From assembly GCA_016871315.1 (NCBI GenBank), contig VFZE01000011.1, positions 1 through 64,000 on the forward strand: DNA of 64,000 nucleotides, in the 5' to 3' direction. This DNA is from Acidimicrobiia bacterium. GTDB lineage: Bacteria > Acidobacteriota > Terriglobia > Bryobacterales > Bryobacteraceae. Under the pieces are notes generated by a model, which was not told the DNA's origin, ran no database searches, and saw nothing but the letters and a program-made list of their open reading frames with translations. How positions within the stretch are numbered: position 1 is the first letter of the stretch; each line of letters opens with the position of its first letter. A program made the translations under genes and the position numbers. Below, in pieces: positions 26,928 through 36,676 of this stretch.

Positions 26928-29341
26928 TTCTTCAGGATTGTGCCGCCGGGGTCTAGCGTGATCTTGAGCGGGCGGGCACGCAGGGGGATGGTGAGGCTGG
27001 AAGGTTCGGGCCCAGTGGGGAGCCAATAAGTTTTCGAATTGGTGCGGGTGAGTTGCACCTCCACGGGAACCATCAAGGAAGTTTTCTCTTCGACGTCTGA
27101 TTGGGTGAGCGTAAGTGTGAGTTTGTAGGCCGGCGCCTTTCCCTTGAGTGAAGTCTGGAGGGAGAGCGTCGGGATGCCGGTGTTTTCCACCCAGTGATCG
27201 AAAAAGGCGTCCAGGTAGGGGTCAGGCGAGCCCTTGGGCAGGTAAGTGGCGGCCATTCTCTGAAAGTCGGTAACGGAAATGGCCTGGAAGCGGTATCGCT
27301 TGCACACCTCGCCGAGCAGCTTCAGGAAATTGTCATCGCCGATGCGGGCGCGGAGCATGTGCATGATCCAGGTTCCCTTGCCGTAGACGATGGTATGCCA
27401 AGCGCCTTGCGACAAGGAGCTCTGCAGCCGCGCGCCGAGCCGGATGGGGCCGATGGAGTCGACGCTGCGGCCCTCGGCATCCTTTTCAATCAAACGCTGC
27501 CTGTATTCGTCGAGCACACTGGCAACGGTTCGAGCGCCTTTCTTTTTCTCAAGAAACAATAGCGCAGAGTAGTTTGCGAAGGCTTCCATAAGCCAGTCTT
27601 CCTGCGGGGAGGCCGAGGAGACGACATTGCCCCACCACTGATGCGCGGTTTCGTGCGCGTGGAGAATCTCGGAGAAGAAAGTTTGCTGCTGCGAATCGCG
27701 GGTATTCACGGGCCGGTCGGCGGGGCTGAGATAACTGAGCGTGGACAGGTAGACGAGCCCGGGAAAGCCCTGACCGAAAGCGCCGGGGATGGGCGCGACC
27801 ATCAGCTGATTAAGCGCGGGCGGTCCGAGGTGAGTGTTCAGAAACTCAAAGGCAGAGGCGATTTCGTTAGCCAAAGGCTCCAAGCGTGAAACCGGGTTGG
27901 GCGCGGGCGCGGGGATCTGAACGATTTCCGGTGGACGCCGCCATTGCGGACCGCGCTGCGGCCAGGGCAGAGATGGAGGCGGCACGATAAAGATATCCCG
28001 GCGGCGCGGGACGAGCGCAGTTTCCAAATCGCGGTTGGCGTAGACCTCCACCTGCAAGTCGCCGCGGGTGATCTTGGTTTGCTCGTAAAGGCCAAGGTTG
28101 AAGCCGGCGAGCCGGATGGGTGAGGGTGTGACACGGCGGGTAGTTCGGATGTTGCCATCCGTGCGGTCTTCCTTGATGTCGCCGGGGAAGATCATCTGTA
28201 GGTGCGCGGGATAGGAGAAGGTCATGTCGAACCGCGCGAAGCGGAGGCCGGAACGCGGATACCAGTTGGCGCGGGAGCCGACGAAGTAAACGTTCCTGCC
28301 GGCGGGGCGGACGACATTGCCTTCATGTTCGAATTCGATTTCGTAGTGGCGGTCTTTTTCAAGCGGGGTGTGTGGGATGAGGAGGAATAGCGCGCTGTCG
28401 TTGCGGCGGATGAGGTTGGCGCGGAAGCTTTCGCGCGTGAACAGCGTTGCCTCCTCACCATTGATGCGCGCGGCGGTGACGTTCATGCCGCCGGAGATCT
28501 CAAAAATGTAGGAGCGTTGGTTTTCGCGCAGAGGAGTCAGCGTAACGCGGGTGATGACGCGCAGCTTGAGGTCGTCCTCGAGCACGGCCTCAATGCGGTA
28601 GCTGGCGAGTTGGAAGGAATCGGCCGGCGGCTGCCACGCACCGTCGCGGAATGAGCGGGCCGGGAAACTGGCCCATGTGTCATAGTAGGCGCGGTCTTCG
28701 CGATAGGAGAGCTGGCCGAGGTACACGGACTCGGCGGCGTTCGGGTCGTAGAAAATGTCAAAGTTACCGAGCCGCTTGCCCTGGATGGCGGCGTAGAAAA
28801 TTCCGTTTTGCGACGGGGATCGCTGGTCAAGCAACTGATCGATGAGACGGACGCCGAAGCTGGAGCTGATGTTGGCAAGTGTCGCGTTGTAGGTTTCCGC
28901 CATGAGCGCTCCACGCTCGGGGCTCTTGCGCACCTCACCGCGCCGCTCGATGGCGACCATTAGCTGCTCGGCGGTGTCGTCAGTGAAGAGCATGATGGCG
29001 GTGGAGAAATGCTCGTTCAGGTTCGGAGACTTGGTGAAGGAGGCGAGCGAGAAGCGTTCAGTACGCGAGGGCGGCATGAGCAGGATTTCGGCGTCTCCGC
29101 CTTCGATGTCAGCGGTGAAGACGGCTGAGAGCCGGCGTCCGGCGACGGGCTTGCTGAAGACCAGGTAGCCCTCGGTGAGGTAGAAGCGCAGGTCTTCCTT
29201 GGAGAAGTGAACTTCGCGAACGCGGTAACACTGGTCCGGGTCAAGCTGTGTAGTGCGAAGTTCGGCGGCGAACTCGGAAGCGGTGTGGGCAGCGGTTAGC
29301 GACCCGGCGGCGAGGAGGAATAGAGTGAACCAGCGTCCCAC
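26924..29341 (-). CDS. Secreted M1-family metallopeptidase
   Basis: A gluzincin aminopeptidase-like enzyme, 805 aa, with a signal peptide. The zinc site is H563-E-T-A-H567 with Glu586 nineteen residues on (WLMEAFANYSALLF). The N-terminal half is beta-rich, as in large M1 enzymes. The GxMEN exopeptidase motif was not found, so substrate specificity may differ from classical aminopeptidases. It lies 9 bp after the patatin gene and is the last gene of a three-gene envelope operon. Confidence 0.87.
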   Translation of the reverse strand: MGRWFTLFLLAAGSLTAAHTASEFAAELRTTQLDPDQCYRVREVHFSKEDLRFYLTEGYLVFSKPVAGRRLSAVFTADIEGGDAEILLMPPSRTERFSLASFTKSPNLNEHFSTAIMLFTDDTAEQLMVAIERRGEVRKSPERGALMAETYNATLANISSSFGVRLIDQLLDQRSPSQNGIFYAAIQGKRLGNFDIFYDPNAAESVYLGQLSYREDRAYYDTWASFPARSFRDGAWQPPADSFQLASYRIEAVLEDDLKLRVITRVTLTPLRENQRSYIFEISGGMNVTAARINGEEATLFTRESFRANLIRRNDSALFLLIPHTPLEKDRHYEIEFEHEGNVVRPAGRNVYFVGSRANWYPRSGLRFARFDMTFSYPAHLQMIFPGDIKEDRTDGNIRTTRRVTPSPIRLAGFNLGLYEQTKITRGDLQVEVYANRDLETALVPRRRDIFIVPPPSLPWPQRGPQWRRPPEIVQIPAPAPNPVSRLEPLANEIASAFEFLNTHLGPPALNQLMVAPIPGAFGQGFPGLVYLSTLSYLSPADRPVNTRDSQQQTFFSEILHAHETAHQWWGNVVSSASPQEDWLMEAFANYSALLFLEKKKGARTVASVLDEYRQRLIEKDAEGRSVDSIGPIRLGARLQSSLSQGAWHTIVYGKGTWIMHMLRARIGDDNFLKLLGEVCKRYRFQAISVTDFQRMAATYLPKGSPDPYLDAFFDHWVENTGIPTLSLQTSLKGKAPAYKLTLTLTQSDVEEKTSLMVPVEVQLTRTNSKTYWLPTGPEPSSLTIPLRARPLKITLDPGGTILKN

Positions 29342-29350
29342 AACACCAGT

Positions 29351-31348
29351 CTACCGCCTGCGCGAGCGCAGACCGTGGAACATTCGCACGAGGATGGCGG
29401 CGGCGCGGAGAGACCAGGCGATCACTTGCCAGATACGCGGGCCGGCGGTTTTGGGAAGCGGGTTTTCCGAAAGGATGATGTTGTGTGCACGCCGGGTGAG
29501 TTCCGCTCTCAACGAGGCGTCACCCGGTGCGGCAAGGCAGGCGTGAATGATGCGCGCGGCGCCGTTTAATCGGCCCTCCCTTATGTCGTGCTCACGCCAG
29601 GAGCGGGAGAAGAAAGCGCCGAAGTGGAAGAACGCGGATCCGGCAAGGTTCTCCTTTCTGCTGGGAGAGACGCGGTAGACCTGCACTTCAGTGAGATCCT
29701 TCACGCCGGCGCTTTCCATGACAGGGAAGGTGACCATGTCGTGGTCCTCGAACCGGTGATAGAAGTCCCACAAGTGGCTGTCGTCCTGGAGCAGGCGGTG
29801 GACGGTAGCGGAGGTGGAGCGCAGCAGATCGCTCATCTGGCCGGCAAGAGCGGCACCGAATTCGTCGATCCCCTGAATGCCGCGCAGCGGGCTTTCCAGT
29901 GGGGATTCGAGGCGCGCCTTCGCGACTCGCAGCCTTCGCAGCTGCTGGTTGAGTGCGGCGCGCTGATGGTCCACACGGTCGCGTAAAAAACGCAGGCGGC
30001 GGACGCGGAAATCCATGTCGTAGAGGAAGAGGAAGCGGTTCTCGGTTTGCTTGCCTACGGTGCGGCAAGGGGAGAAGTGCCGTTCGCGCCATTGGCGCAC
30101 GGTTTCTTCCTCGATGCCGGCAAGGCGCGCGATCCAGTTGGTTACTGCGAAAACGCGAAGATGGTGATAAGGGGCGTAGGCTTCGCCGAAGCGCTGGACG
30201 GTTTCGGCAAGGTCGAGTTCAGGATAGTCGTTGCGGTTGCCAGGGAATGCGGAGGCGGAACGGTTGTTGACGGCGCGATCCAGCAGGGCGCGCAGACGGC
30301 GCTGGAGTCCGGCGCGGGCGTTCACAGCGTCCACATCGCCGCGTATGGTCTCCGCGGCCGGCAGCGTGTGGAATGCGAGGAAAGCGTTGGTGAGGAAACT
30401 GACAGGGCCGGCGTGCGAATTGCGCGGCTGTTCCGGCGAGGGATCTATGAAAAGCAGCTTGCGCTGACAGGGCACCGTGGTTTCGCGGTGCGGAATCGCG
30501 TCAATCGCGTAGGTGAAAGGCTTGTTGTCGAGATAGCCGCCGTCGGCAAAGGGGCGTGTGTCCCAGTCGTCGACGCCGAGGGCGAGGTAGTTGGCAAAGA
30601 AAGGCTCGTACTTGTTGCGGAGTTCCGGCGTAAGGTTGGCGTCGGTGAGACGCATGGGTTCAAAGGCGACGGGAAAGGAAGACGTGCAGCGTCCGGCGAA
30701 GGCGAGCATGGGGTTGTAATCGAAGTGGAAGTGATTGGACCCGAGTGCGGGGTCGAAGGCAAAGTGAAATGCGGCCTTGTGAACCTTTTCCTCGATGGCG
30801 GAGTCGGCCAGGTGAATGGGTGCGGCGAGGCCGTGGAGATCGGTGGCGGTGAGAAAGAGGTCGATTTGATCGGCAAGCGGTGTCTTATCCCGCTGGGAGC
30901 GGTGATCCATCGCGCGGAAGGCATCGAGGAGTTTCGAGAACATGCGGCGGGAGTTGAGCAGGCTGGTCTTGATCGGACCGGTGGGGAAGCGACGTGGCTC
31001 GGATCCATAGTCGTTGAGGAGCTTCGAGATGTCAGCCTCTTCAAACCACATCTTTTGGAGTGCGTCGAGATTCTTGTTGGAGTTGGCGAGAGCCTTGGCA
31101 AGGAAAGCGGCGTTCAGGCCGCCAGCCGAGGTGCCGGAAAGAATGTCGACCACGATGCGGGATCCCAGCCGTTGGCCGAGCTCTCGGTAGATGAGTTCGG
31201 TGCCGGAGAGGTCGGCGTCAGGCAGATCGGAGGTTGCACGGACGGCGCGCAGCAGTTCCTGCGCGATGCCGTTCATGTAGATCGCAAGCGAAACGCCGCC
31301 GTACATGACCACGGCGAAGCGGATTTCCTGGGAAGGCTGGAAGTTCAT
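29351..31348 (-). CDS. Patatin-like phospholipase
   Basis: A serine lipid acyl hydrolase with a Ser-Asp dyad. The nucleophile is Ser74 in LSGTSAGGLNAAF and the Asp is D269 in DGGYLDNKP. The N-terminal oxyanion region is VVMYGGVSLAIYMNG. The protein is 665 aa, much longer than minimal patatins; the C-terminal part (from about 400) is helical with a possible membrane-near helix (IWQVIAWSLRAAAILVRMF). It resembles the large patatin-related group of actinobacteria and acidobacteria. It starts in an ATGA overlap with the upstream envelope protein. Confidence 0.87.
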   Translation of the reverse strand: MNFQPSQEIRFAVVMYGGVSLAIYMNGIAQELLRAVRATSDLPDADLSGTELIYRELGQRLGSRIVVDILSGTSAGGLNAAFLAKALANSNKNLDALQKMWFEEADISKLLNDYGSEPRRFPTGPIKTSLLNSRRMFSKLLDAFRAMDHRSQRDKTPLADQIDLFLTATDLHGLAAPIHLADSAIEEKVHKAAFHFAFDPALGSNHFHFDYNPMLAFAGRCTSSFPVAFEPMRLTDANLTPELRNKYEPFFANYLALGVDDWDTRPFADGGYLDNKPFTYAIDAIPHRETTVPCQRKLLFIDPSPEQPRNSHAGPVSFLTNAFLAFHTLPAAETIRGDVDAVNARAGLQRRLRALLDRAVNNRSASAFPGNRNDYPELDLAETVQRFGEAYAPYHHLRVFAVTNWIARLAGIEEETVRQWRERHFSPCRTVGKQTENRFLFLYDMDFRVRRLRFLRDRVDHQRAALNQQLRRLRVAKARLESPLESPLRGIQGIDEFGAALAGQMSDLLRSTSATVHRLLQDDSHLWDFYHRFEDHDMVTFPVMESAGVKDLTEVQVYRVSPSRKENLAGSAFFHFGAFFSRSWREHDIREGRLNGAARIIHACLAAPGDASLRAELTRRAHNIILSENPLPKTAGPRIWQVIAWSLRAAAILVRMFHGLRSRRR

Positions 31349-32382
31349 CGCTTACCTCCAACGGAGGCGGAGATAAGGCGAAGAAGATCGACACCGAAGC
31401 CGATGCGGTAGGAGTCGCGGCTGGATTGTGGAATAGTGACGAAAACTGTCGAATTGTGTCGAATGGGTTCGTTTTGCAATTCCAGGAGCAGGGGGTCGGT
31501 GGAGGTGGCGCGGGAAGGGCGAAGGTTCGCCATTCCAAACAGATAGAGCACGCCGTTTTGCGAAATGGGCAGGGGATAGAAGGCTTCCAGACGAAAGACG
31601 GCACCGGCGAGTCGGCCCCCGGAATTGGCTTCGTTTTGTCCCAGCGTGATGTCGAGATTGGCGGGAGGGCGCGAGAGCGGTGCGCCGGCGCTGTCGAAGT
31701 AGTGCGTACGGAGACGGAAGCCGACGAAGAACTGGCGAAGAAAACGGTCACGGTCATCGAGCGAAAAGCCTACAGTCTGGTGGCCGGCAACCGCTGGGTG
31801 GCGAGAGACGAGGCGGTTGTAGAGCGGCGTCGACTCGGGCGGGACTTTAAAGAACTGGATGGAGTCCTTGGGACTGGTCTGGCCAATGGCGCCGAAGCCG
31901 GCGATGAGGTGGAGCGAGACTTTGCTGAAGGCTTGGTCAGAATGATTGTTGAAGTTGTGTAGAAAAGTGTCGAATTCCGTCAGGCGGTACTCGGGACCGG
32001 TGAGGAATTCGCCGGATTGCGCGAGTTCGTTGAGTTTCAGGGAAGCGGCCTGAGTGGCGAGTTCGGGGGAGAGGCCGCGTATGGGGATGTTGGCCTGACG
32101 CGGAGCGCTGGCGAGACGGATGTTGCCCCACCAGCGAAGGCGTGGACCAAGGCCCGTGGCTTCGACGGTCTGGCTGCGATAGAGCGGCAGCGGCCTGCTG
32201 ATGTAGAAGTCGAGGAAAAACTTGAAAGCGGGAGATGCGCCGGAAGCGGCGGCCTGATCGAGGCCGGCGACCGTGCGCACCTCTTCCCCGCTGTGTGGAG
32301 GAGCCTGCGGCGAGGCCGGTGCCGCGCAAGGAAACAGGACGAATCCGGCGGCAAGCGCGGAGATGCGGAGCGTGTGTCCCAT
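31345..32382 (-). CDS. Exported envelope protein, possibly beta-barrel
   Basis: Not recognised. A signal peptide (ISALAAGFVLFPCAAPA) is followed by alternating polar/hydrophobic strands (RPLPLYRSQTVEATGLGPRL, KVSLHLIAGFGAIGQT, FVGFRLRTHYF, SYRIGFGVDLLRLISASV). This is compatible with an outer-membrane barrel, though the C-terminus lacks the usual terminal Phe. It is first of an operon with the patatin and M1 peptidase genes, so a shared role in envelope lipid or protein turnover is plausible. Confidence 0.6.
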   Translation of the reverse strand: MGHTLRISALAAGFVLFPCAAPASPQAPPHSGEEVRTVAGLDQAAASGASPAFKFFLDFYISRPLPLYRSQTVEATGLGPRLRWWGNIRLASAPRQANIPIRGLSPELATQAASLKLNELAQSGEFLTGPEYRLTEFDTFLHNFNNHSDQAFSKVSLHLIAGFGAIGQTSPKDSIQFFKVPPESTPLYNRLVSRHPAVAGHQTVGFSLDDRDRFLRQFFVGFRLRTHYFDSAGAPLSRPPANLDITLGQNEANSGGRLAGAVFRLEAFYPLPISQNGVLYLFGMANLRPSRATSTDPLLLELQNEPIRHNSTVFVTIPQSSRDSYRIGFGVDLLRLISASVGGKR

Positions 32383-32489
32383 CGAACCAGATATGGCACC
32401 CGGTCAAGCAATCCCGTCAGGTTGGATTTTGCAAGTGGTTGAGGAAGAGGGAGATTTAGGCCTGCAAGATTCGTGATAGGCTTTCCTAC

Positions 32490-33041
32490 ATGAGGACATT
32501 GGCGGTTTTTTCGTTGTTTGTCGCGGTGGCGGTTGCTTCCGAGGATCAGATAGCATCGGCGGTCCAAGCGGCGCCCGTGGACCGACGCGCGGAGGCGGCC
32601 GTGCTCGGCTACAACGCGAGCGGAGAATTGGTGACGTTGCGCGAAGGCAAGAATGACATGGTGTGTTTGGCCGATGATCCGAAGGCGAAGGGTTTCGAGG
32701 TGGCCTGCTATCACAAGGACCTGGAGCCGTTCATGGCGCGCGGGCGTGAGTTGGCCAAGAAGGGAGTGGGCGGCCGCGAGCGGCATGACCAACGGAATCA
32801 GGAAGTGAAGGACGGGAAGATCCCGATGCCGCGCGAAGCGAGGATGCTGTATGTGATGACCGGCGACGGCTGGGATGCGGCGGCGGGCAAGGTGACCAAT
32901 TCCTATTTGCGCTGGGTGGTGTATGTGCCGTACGCGACGCCGGAGTCGATCGGGTTGCCGGTGAAGGCGAGCAATGAGCCGTGGCTGATGTACCCGGGAA
33001 CTCCGGGCGCACACATCATGATCAGCCCGCCGAGGAAATGA
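32490..33041 (+). CDS. Secreted hypothetical protein, 183 aa
   Basis: A signal peptide (LAVFSLFVAVAVASE) precedes a soluble domain with single Cys residues at MVCLADD and EVACYHKD and a tail ending TPGAHIMISPPRK. No family was recognised. Its TGA overlaps the ATG of the MmgE/PrpD gene in an ATGA junction, indicating co-expression. Confidence 0.65.
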   Translation: MRTLAVFSLFVAVAVASEDQIASAVQAAPVDRRAEAAVLGYNASGELVTLREGKNDMVCLADDPKAKGFEVACYHKDLEPFMARGRELAKKGVGGRERHDQRNQEVKDGKIPMPREARMLYVMTGDGWDAAAGKVTNSYLRWVVYVPYATPESIGLPVKASNEPWLMYPGTPGAHIMISPPRK

Positions 33042-34480
33042 TCACGCGGCGGCAGTTTGCGGCGCTGGCAGCGGCGGTTCCCCTGTCCGCGCAGGGCGGA
33101 CTGACGTCGGAGGTGGTGGAGTTCGTGGTGCGGACGCGGTATGACGATATCCCGGCGGACGTGATCGAGCTGGGAAAGAAGTCGATCCTGGATTCGCTAG
33201 GGCTGGCGATTTGCGGATCGGTGGCGGAGTCGGGGAAGCTGGCGCGGGAACATGTGAAATCGCTGGGGATGAGCGGGGGAAGGGCGACGGTGATCGGGAC
33301 GGCGATGAAGGTTCCGTCGCGGTTCGCTGCGTTCCTGAACGGGCTGGGCATTCATGCCGATGATTACGACGACACGCAGCTGGCGGTGGCGCGTGACCGC
33401 ACCTATGGATTGCTGACGCATCCGAGCGCAACCTCTGTTGCAGCGGGGCTGGCGTGCGCGGAGACTGCGGGCGCGGGCGGGCGCGACTTCATGCTGGCGT
33501 ATCAGCTGGCGGTGGAGGTGCAGTGCAAGCTGGCCGAGGCGAGCGCGCCGCGCCACTATGAGCAAGGATTCCACAGCACAGCGACGTTCGGGACGATTGG
33601 AGCGGCCGTTGCGGCGGCGAAGGTGATGGGGTTGGATGCGGGGAAGACAGCGCGCGCGATCGGCGTGGCGGCCAGCAGCGCCGCGGGATTGCGCGAGAAT
33701 TTCGGCACGATGACCAAGCCGCTACATGCGGGGCGAGCGGCCGAGGCGGGCGTGGCGGCGGCGGACTTGGCGCGGCTGGGCTGGACGGCGACGGATAAGG
33801 TACTGGAGGCTCCACGCGGTTTCTTTCGCGCGGCCTCGGGTGGATATTCGCCGGAAGCGATAGACGGCAAGCTCGGCAAGCCGTGGACATTCGCTTCACC
33901 GGGGATTTCGATCAAGCCGCATCCGTCGGGTTCGCTCACGCATCCCGGGATGACGGAGCTGAAGCGGCTGATCGCAGAACACAAGATCAAGGCGGCGGAT
34001 GTCGAACGGGTGGATGTGGGCACGAACCGCAACATGCCGACGGCGCTGATCCATCACAAGCCGCAGGATCATTTGCAGGCGAAGTTTTCGATGGAGTTTT
34101 GTTTTGCGGCGCTGCTGCTGTATGGCCGTGCCGGGCTGCGCGAGTTCACCGATGAAGTGGTGCGGCGCGAGGAGGTACGGCGGATGATCGAGCGCATCCA
34201 CTTTGGAGTGCATCCGGAGGCGGAGGCGGCGGGGCTGTACCGGATGATGACGGTGATCGAGATCCGGATGAAGGACGGGCGCGTGATCAAAGGGAAAGCG
34301 GAGTGGGGCAAGGGGAGCCCGCAGATGCCCATGAGCTATGACGAGGTGGCGGAGAAGTTTCGCGACTGCGCCGATTTCGCGGGCTGGCCCGCGGGAAAGA
34401 GCGCGGGGATCGTGAAGATGGTGCGGGGGCTGGAAGTGGTTCGGGACGTGCGCGAGCTGGCGGCCCTGTGCGGGGCCTAG
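33038..34480 (+). CDS. MmgE/PrpD-family protein with Tat-like leader
   Basis: A homologue of 2-methylcitrate dehydratase and immune-responsive gene 1 (cis-aconitate decarboxylase), here 480 aa. Family stretches include SILDSLGLAICG, NGLGIHADDYDDTQ, HPSATSVAAGLA, GFHSTATFGTIGAA and KPLHAGRAAEAG. The N-terminus reads MITRRQFAALAAAVPLSAQ, a twin-arginine export signal, odd for a normally cytoplasmic family. The ATG at 33038 overlaps the upstream TGA and is preferred over the longer frame from 32981. The TAG shares CTAG with the convergent NUC1 remnant. Confidence 0.85.
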   Translation: MITRRQFAALAAAVPLSAQGGLTSEVVEFVVRTRYDDIPADVIELGKKSILDSLGLAICGSVAESGKLAREHVKSLGMSGGRATVIGTAMKVPSRFAAFLNGLGIHADDYDDTQLAVARDRTYGLLTHPSATSVAAGLACAETAGAGGRDFMLAYQLAVEVQCKLAEASAPRHYEQGFHSTATFGTIGAAVAAAKVMGLDAGKTARAIGVAASSAAGLRENFGTMTKPLHAGRAAEAGVAAADLARLGWTATDKVLEAPRGFFRAASGGYSPEAIDGKLGKPWTFASPGISIKPHPSGSLTHPGMTELKRLIAEHKIKAADVERVDVGTNRNMPTALIHHKPQDHLQAKFSMEFCFAALLLYGRAGLREFTDEVVRREEVRRMIERIHFGVHPEAEAAGLYRMMTVIEIRMKDGRVIKGKAEWGKGSPQMPMSYDEVAEKFRDCADFAGWPAGKSAGIVKMVRGLEVVRDVRELAALCGA

Positions 34481-35189
34481 GGAACCAGGCGGCGTTCTGA
34501 TTCGAGAGTGAACTCTTCGGCATCGTCGAGCGCGGCGAAGAAGTCGAGACCAGTGCGGCGCTCCACTTCGGCGACGGTGGTGGTGAAGGGTTCGAGGCCT
34601 TTGGCGAGATTCTCGGCGTTAGGGATGATCACGGCATACATGGTTTTATGAGTTCCGTGTATGGCAAGGATGACCCTTAGAGTTGCGAGGGGACAGGTAT
34701 GCGGGATGGGCCGATTGTCATGGGCGCGGAATCTAAGAGTGGTCCTGTGAAGATGTAGAGAGCATCGCTGTACTCGGCGAGCCGGCGGACGGCGTTCTCC
34801 AGTTCCCGCCAGTGGCCTGCGTTGACGGACTGGAGTTGGGGGACGACGTTGGTGAGTAGGAATGTCCCTCGATGGGCCTCTTCGGAGTAGGCAGAATCCG
34901 CGGCGGGGACGAGGTGGCCGCGGGAAAAACCCGAACGGCGATAGTCCAGGTTGGAGGCGGATGAGGGGTGGAGGGGATCGCGGCGGAACACGGGCCGCGT
35001 CCGCGCGGGAGCCGGCTGCGAGGCTTTGAGCTCGTATCCGGCCCAGAGCGGGGTCTTGAGAGTGGAGTCGTAACAGAGCTGGAATAGGGAGTGGTCAAGG
35101 GTGTGGGCGGGGCAGCGGGGCAGCGCGAATCGGTCCGGCTGGGCAATGGCTACCGCGAGCCAGAGGAGAAATGTGGCCAGTGTCTTCAC
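34477..35189 (-). pseudogene. Frameshifted secreted DNA/RNA non-specific endonuclease (NUC1)
   Basis: The first frame encodes a signal peptide (LATFLLWLAVAIAQ) and the NUC1 catalytic region SGFSRGHLVPAAD, where the family usually has DRGH. That frame ends in TAA near 34677, just after PSQL. The family continuation (RVILAIHGTHKTMYAVIIPN, then VERRTGLDFFAALDD) resumes in another frame at about 34675 and runs to the stop at 34477. Adding one base restores a PSQLYRVIL junction typical of these nucleases. So it is either a single-base deletion or a sequencing error. It lies 32 bp downstream of mcrC. Confidence 0.8.
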
Positions 35190-35221
35190 ACTGTATAGAT
35201 CGGCTCATATAAAACATTTCT

Positions 35222-36676
35222 TTATAGAAATGTTTTTATCTTTTCTGTGAAGGGTTGAGTGACTTCCTCGACGGCGGCATGCATCGGAACCGCTGTTAGC
35301 CACACGAGGATTCTCCGGGAGCCGGAGGTCAACTCCGCCTGATGAAAGAGGCGGCCGCGTTGATGAAGCGACTGCCAGCGGTCCCGATTACAGGGGTAGG
35401 CAAGGCAACAAACGACCAGCGGCGAGTCCGACAGATTGGCATAGGCGAGCACTTGGAGTAGGTCCTCCCTGTGATGTTCGCGCAGTTGATCATCCAGGCG
35501 GCTCCAGCGAGTTTCCTGCAGCTCTTCAAAGTGGCGTTTGTACTTGGCGTCGACGATGAGGGTGAAGCGGGGATAGTCAAGGATATGGTCGGGAGCGAGG
35601 GCTTTTTGGGAGCCAAGGCAGGCGGGCTCCCAGTGAATCGGCCGCGTGGTTTCGCGCTTACGCGCCGCGCGCAGGATGCCTCCGGTGCGCGGGGCCAAGT
35701 GGCGGAGGATGGTTTCGACCCAGGCTTCAAAGAAAGCTTCCATCGGCATGGTCCACGGGATTCCTTCGAGATCGCTGAGGCCGGCGAGGCCGCGTTCCTG
35801 AATGGTCCAGTCGATTGCCTGGAGACCGTCGGTGTACGCTTCCGAGCGCAGAGGGCGGCGCATCCAAGAGTCGAATTCGAGGGGAGACGGCGAGCGTGGG
35901 GCGGCGTCACAAACTCGGAGGATAAGCGATTCGGCGACAATGATGAGGCGATGGATGAAGGCGCCGTTTTCGCGCTGGGTTTCGAGCGAACGGAGTTGCT
36001 TTTCCAGTGTGAAGCGGATGGCGCCCTTCAAGAGGCGATCGTCGCGGAGATCAGGGAAAGTGCATGGAACGGAAAGCCATTGACCGGTGGGCAGGCTGCG
36101 GGTGGCATAGGATGACCAGTCGACGCGTCCCTTTGGGGCGTTGAGATGCTGGGAGGTCATCTCAAAGCGGCGCTCCAGCCGGTCGAGTAAAGCGCGCAGG
36201 CGGGCGAGCACCATGACCGAGAGGACCCAAGGCGGGACACGGCGCTCCGAGCGGCGGAGCAGGGGTAGGCGGAGAGGCGAGGGAGTGATGAGCCAACCCA
36301 TTTCGGCGAGCATGGGACCGATGCCGGCCCAGGGGAAACGGGGTCTGACGATCAGGCCGAGGTCCGGCTTGGCGGAAATGGGAGACAGGAGCGGAACAGC
36401 GCCAACATTGCTTCCTGAGGTGAGGCGAAGCCTGACGTCGCGGCCATCGAAATCGCGACTCACGGAGACGCCGAGGAGGTTCAGCACGGATTGGTTCTGT
36501 TTGATGAACAGCTCCGACAAACGGCTTGCTTGCGCCGGGTCCCTGGCTGCAAAGAACTCGAGTGCAGAGGTGCTATGAGAGCTGTGATCATCCAGCTCAA
36601 TGCAGAGCTCCTGAGCCGGCGTGACAGCAGAGAGCGGACTTGGGCGGCGGTGGCGAGCTCTTACAGCTTTAGCCAT
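35222..36676 (-). CDS. mcrC: McrC-like 5-methylcytosine restriction subunit
   Basis: The endonuclease partner of a type IV, modification-dependent restriction system. The C-terminal PD-(D/E)XK site is visible as APDHILDYP followed by LIVDAKYKRHF. The N-terminal half carries the McrB-contacting domain (GLIVRPRFPWAGIGPMLAEM). The length of 484 aa fits. The ATG at 36676 overlaps mcrB by 16 nt, so the two subunits are co-translated. Confidence 0.88.
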   Translation of the reverse strand: MAKAVRARHRRPSPLSAVTPAQELCIELDDHSSHSTSALEFFAARDPAQASRLSELFIKQNQSVLNLLGVSVSRDFDGRDVRLRLTSGSNVGAVPLLSPISAKPDLGLIVRPRFPWAGIGPMLAEMGWLITPSPLRLPLLRRSERRVPPWVLSVMVLARLRALLDRLERRFEMTSQHLNAPKGRVDWSSYATRSLPTGQWLSVPCTFPDLRDDRLLKGAIRFTLEKQLRSLETQRENGAFIHRLIIVAESLILRVCDAAPRSPSPLEFDSWMRRPLRSEAYTDGLQAIDWTIQERGLAGLSDLEGIPWTMPMEAFFEAWVETILRHLAPRTGGILRAARKRETTRPIHWEPACLGSQKALAPDHILDYPRFTLIVDAKYKRHFEELQETRWSRLDDQLREHHREDLLQVLAYANLSDSPLVVCCLAYPCNRDRWQSLHQRGRLFHQAELTSGSRRILVWLTAVPMHAAVEEVTQPFTEKIKTFL

